Part shown: piece by piece, positions 4,324 to 5,088 of the stretch
Position numbering within the stretch: position 1 is the stretch's first letter
How the letters are laid out: each line of letters opens with the position of its first letter
Origin: Nitrospiraceae bacterium UBA6905
Lineage (GTDB): Bacteria; Nitrospirota; Thermodesulfovibrionia; Thermodesulfovibrionales; UBA6898
NCBI GenBank assembly: GCA_002451165.1
Contig: DKBH01000105.1
Coordinates: 6,628-11,715, forward strand
Direction of reading: 5' to 3'
Length of the DNA stretch: 5,088 nt
The notes under the pieces: model-generated
Database searches by the model: none
What the model was told of the DNA's origin: nothing
The model's input: the letters and a program-made list of their open reading frames with translations, nothing else
Made by a program: the position numbers and the translations under genes

Positions 4324-4968
4324 TCAGTCTCCCCAAAGTTTCTTCAGGCAGGCTCTCATCGATTCCCGGCCCCTGAAGAGACGCGACTTGACCGTTCCGG
4401 CTGCCAGGCCAAGTATCGTGCTTATCTCCTCATAGGTAAATCCCTGAACATCTCTCAGCACAATTACTTCCCTGAATCCCGGCTCGAGACGGTTCAGACA
4501 TTCCTGGATCATTCCCTGCTGCTCTTTTAATGAGAGTTGCTCCAGTGCCGACAGCTCTCCCGACGCCGGCTCTCTGCTTCCCCTGAAAGAGTCATGAGTT
4601 GGCGGGTCGTCAAGAAAATGTGTCTCGCGGGCCTTTCTGGCTAAAAGCTGGCTCAGCTTGTTCCGTGACGTATTCACGGTAATGGCACACAGCCAGGTCG
4701 AGAAGCGTGATCGCTGCTCGAAAGCAGCCAGATTTCTGTAGGCAGCCACAAAGGCGTCCTGGACCACTTCGGCTGCATCGTCAGCATCGCCGATGATCCG
4801 GTAGGCGATATTGAACATTTTTCCCTGATATATCCTTACCATAACCTCAAAGGCCTCGACATCACCGTTCCTGCAGCGGGCAATGATATCCGTTTCATCG
4901 ATCTTCTCCATCATATCAGCGGTCTTCACAGGATGAGACAGACGAACTGCAGATTTTGTTCCGGTCAC
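4324..4968 (-). CDS. RNA polymerase ECF sigma factor
   Basis: The 214-aa product has both ECF domains. Sigma region 2 lies at about 37-108, with AYRIIGDADDAAEVVQDAFV (55-74) and the promoter-melting segment ending FSTWLCAITVN. Sigma region 4 lies at about 150-203, with the helix-turn-helix FTYEEISTILGLAAGTVKSR at 177-196. A 40-residue polar linker joins them. It directs RNA polymerase to -35 GGAACTT-type promoters; one lies upstream of the DUF4139 gene. The GTG start at 4968 overlaps the TGA of the kinase gene (GTGA), pointing to coupling, and no Shine-Dalgarno sequence precedes it. ATG codons at 4914 and 4911 would give a start (MMEKIDETDII) more usual for the family, so the first 18 residues are uncertain. 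The anti-sigma gene follows by 3 bp. Confidence 0.93.
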   Translation of the reverse strand: MTGTKSAVRLSHPVKTADMMEKIDETDIIARCRNGDVEAFEVMVRIYQGKMFNIAYRIIGDADDAAEVVQDAFVAAYRNLAAFEQRSRFSTWLCAITVNTSRNKLSQLLARKARETHFLDDPPTHDSFRGSREPASGELSALEQLSLKEQQGMIQECLNRLEPGFREVIVLRDVQGFTYEEISTILGLAAGTVKSRLFRGRESMRACLKKLWGD

Positions 4969-5088
4969 CGGCCCGGCGGCAGGGTTATCATGACGATCAT
5001 GCCCTCGTCGCGGGCCGGCAGAAAGACCACTTTACCGTGGTTCTTGCGGACGGCAAGCCGTATGATCGGTATGCCGAAACCGGTGCCT
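4965..5088 (-). CDS. Sensor histidine kinase, C-terminal end (partial)
   Basis: Only the last 40 codons are in the window; the 5' part lies beyond the right edge. The segment opens with GTGFGIPIIRLAVRKNHGKV, the G2 glycine box of the HATPase_c ATP-binding domain followed by the usual helix and His-Gly turn. It ends with the final beta strands (VVFLPARDEGMIVMITLPPG) typical of these kinases. It would bind ATP and phosphorylate a response regulator, which is not in the window. Its TGA overlaps the sigma-factor GTG by 4 nt, so a kinase and an ECF sigma factor share one transcript. Leu is replaced by Ile after the G2 box, which is conservative. Confidence 0.85.
   Translation of the reverse strand, partial: GTGFGIPIIRLAVRKNHGKVVFLPARDEGMIVMITLPPGR

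Overview
The window joins two very different regions. The right two thirds (about 1693-5088) is an ordinary, moderately GC-rich bacterial chromosome segment, all on the minus strand. It holds the tail of a sensor histidine kinase, an ECF sigma factor, a zinc-finger anti-sigma factor with one membrane span, and an exported DUF4139-family protein. The kinase stop overlaps the sigma GTG start (GTGA), and the anti-sigma start follows the sigma stop by 3 bp, so these three form a tight operon. The DUF4139 gene lies behind a 219-bp gap that contains a near-textbook ECF promoter (GGAACTT, 16 bp, GTCTAA). The simplest reading is that the sigma factor, restrained by the membrane anti-sigma factor, switches on the DUF4139 gene in response to an envelope signal.

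The left third (1-1692) looks like a decayed chromosomal integron. At its inner edge is the 5' part of a tyrosine recombinase gene on the plus strand, broken by a 2-nt frameshift at about 1639-1641 and cut off exactly where the DUF4139 gene ends. Upstream of it is a strong minus-strand promoter (TTGACA, 16 bp, TATTCT with an extended -10) in the position of an integron cassette promoter. Beyond that lie small, mostly AT-rich minus-strand genes: a possible 33-aa ORF, an 83-aa unknown and a 147-aa three-span membrane protein. They are separated by GC-rich, highly folded DNA. Heptamers matching or nearly matching the integron core sites (RYYYAAC at gene ends, (G/A)TTRRRY at gene starts) mark the gene borders, and two spacers share an unusual architecture of inverted repeat plus adjoining hairpin.

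The organism is probably a Gram-negative environmental bacterium. The ECF/anti-sigma/DUF4139 set and the recombinase style would fit Nitrospirota or a deltaproteobacterial group, but this is an inference from gene style only. The most unusual content is the folded recombination-site-like DNA at 463-720 and 1005-1235. No known defence, CRISPR, tRNA or rRNA feature was seen.
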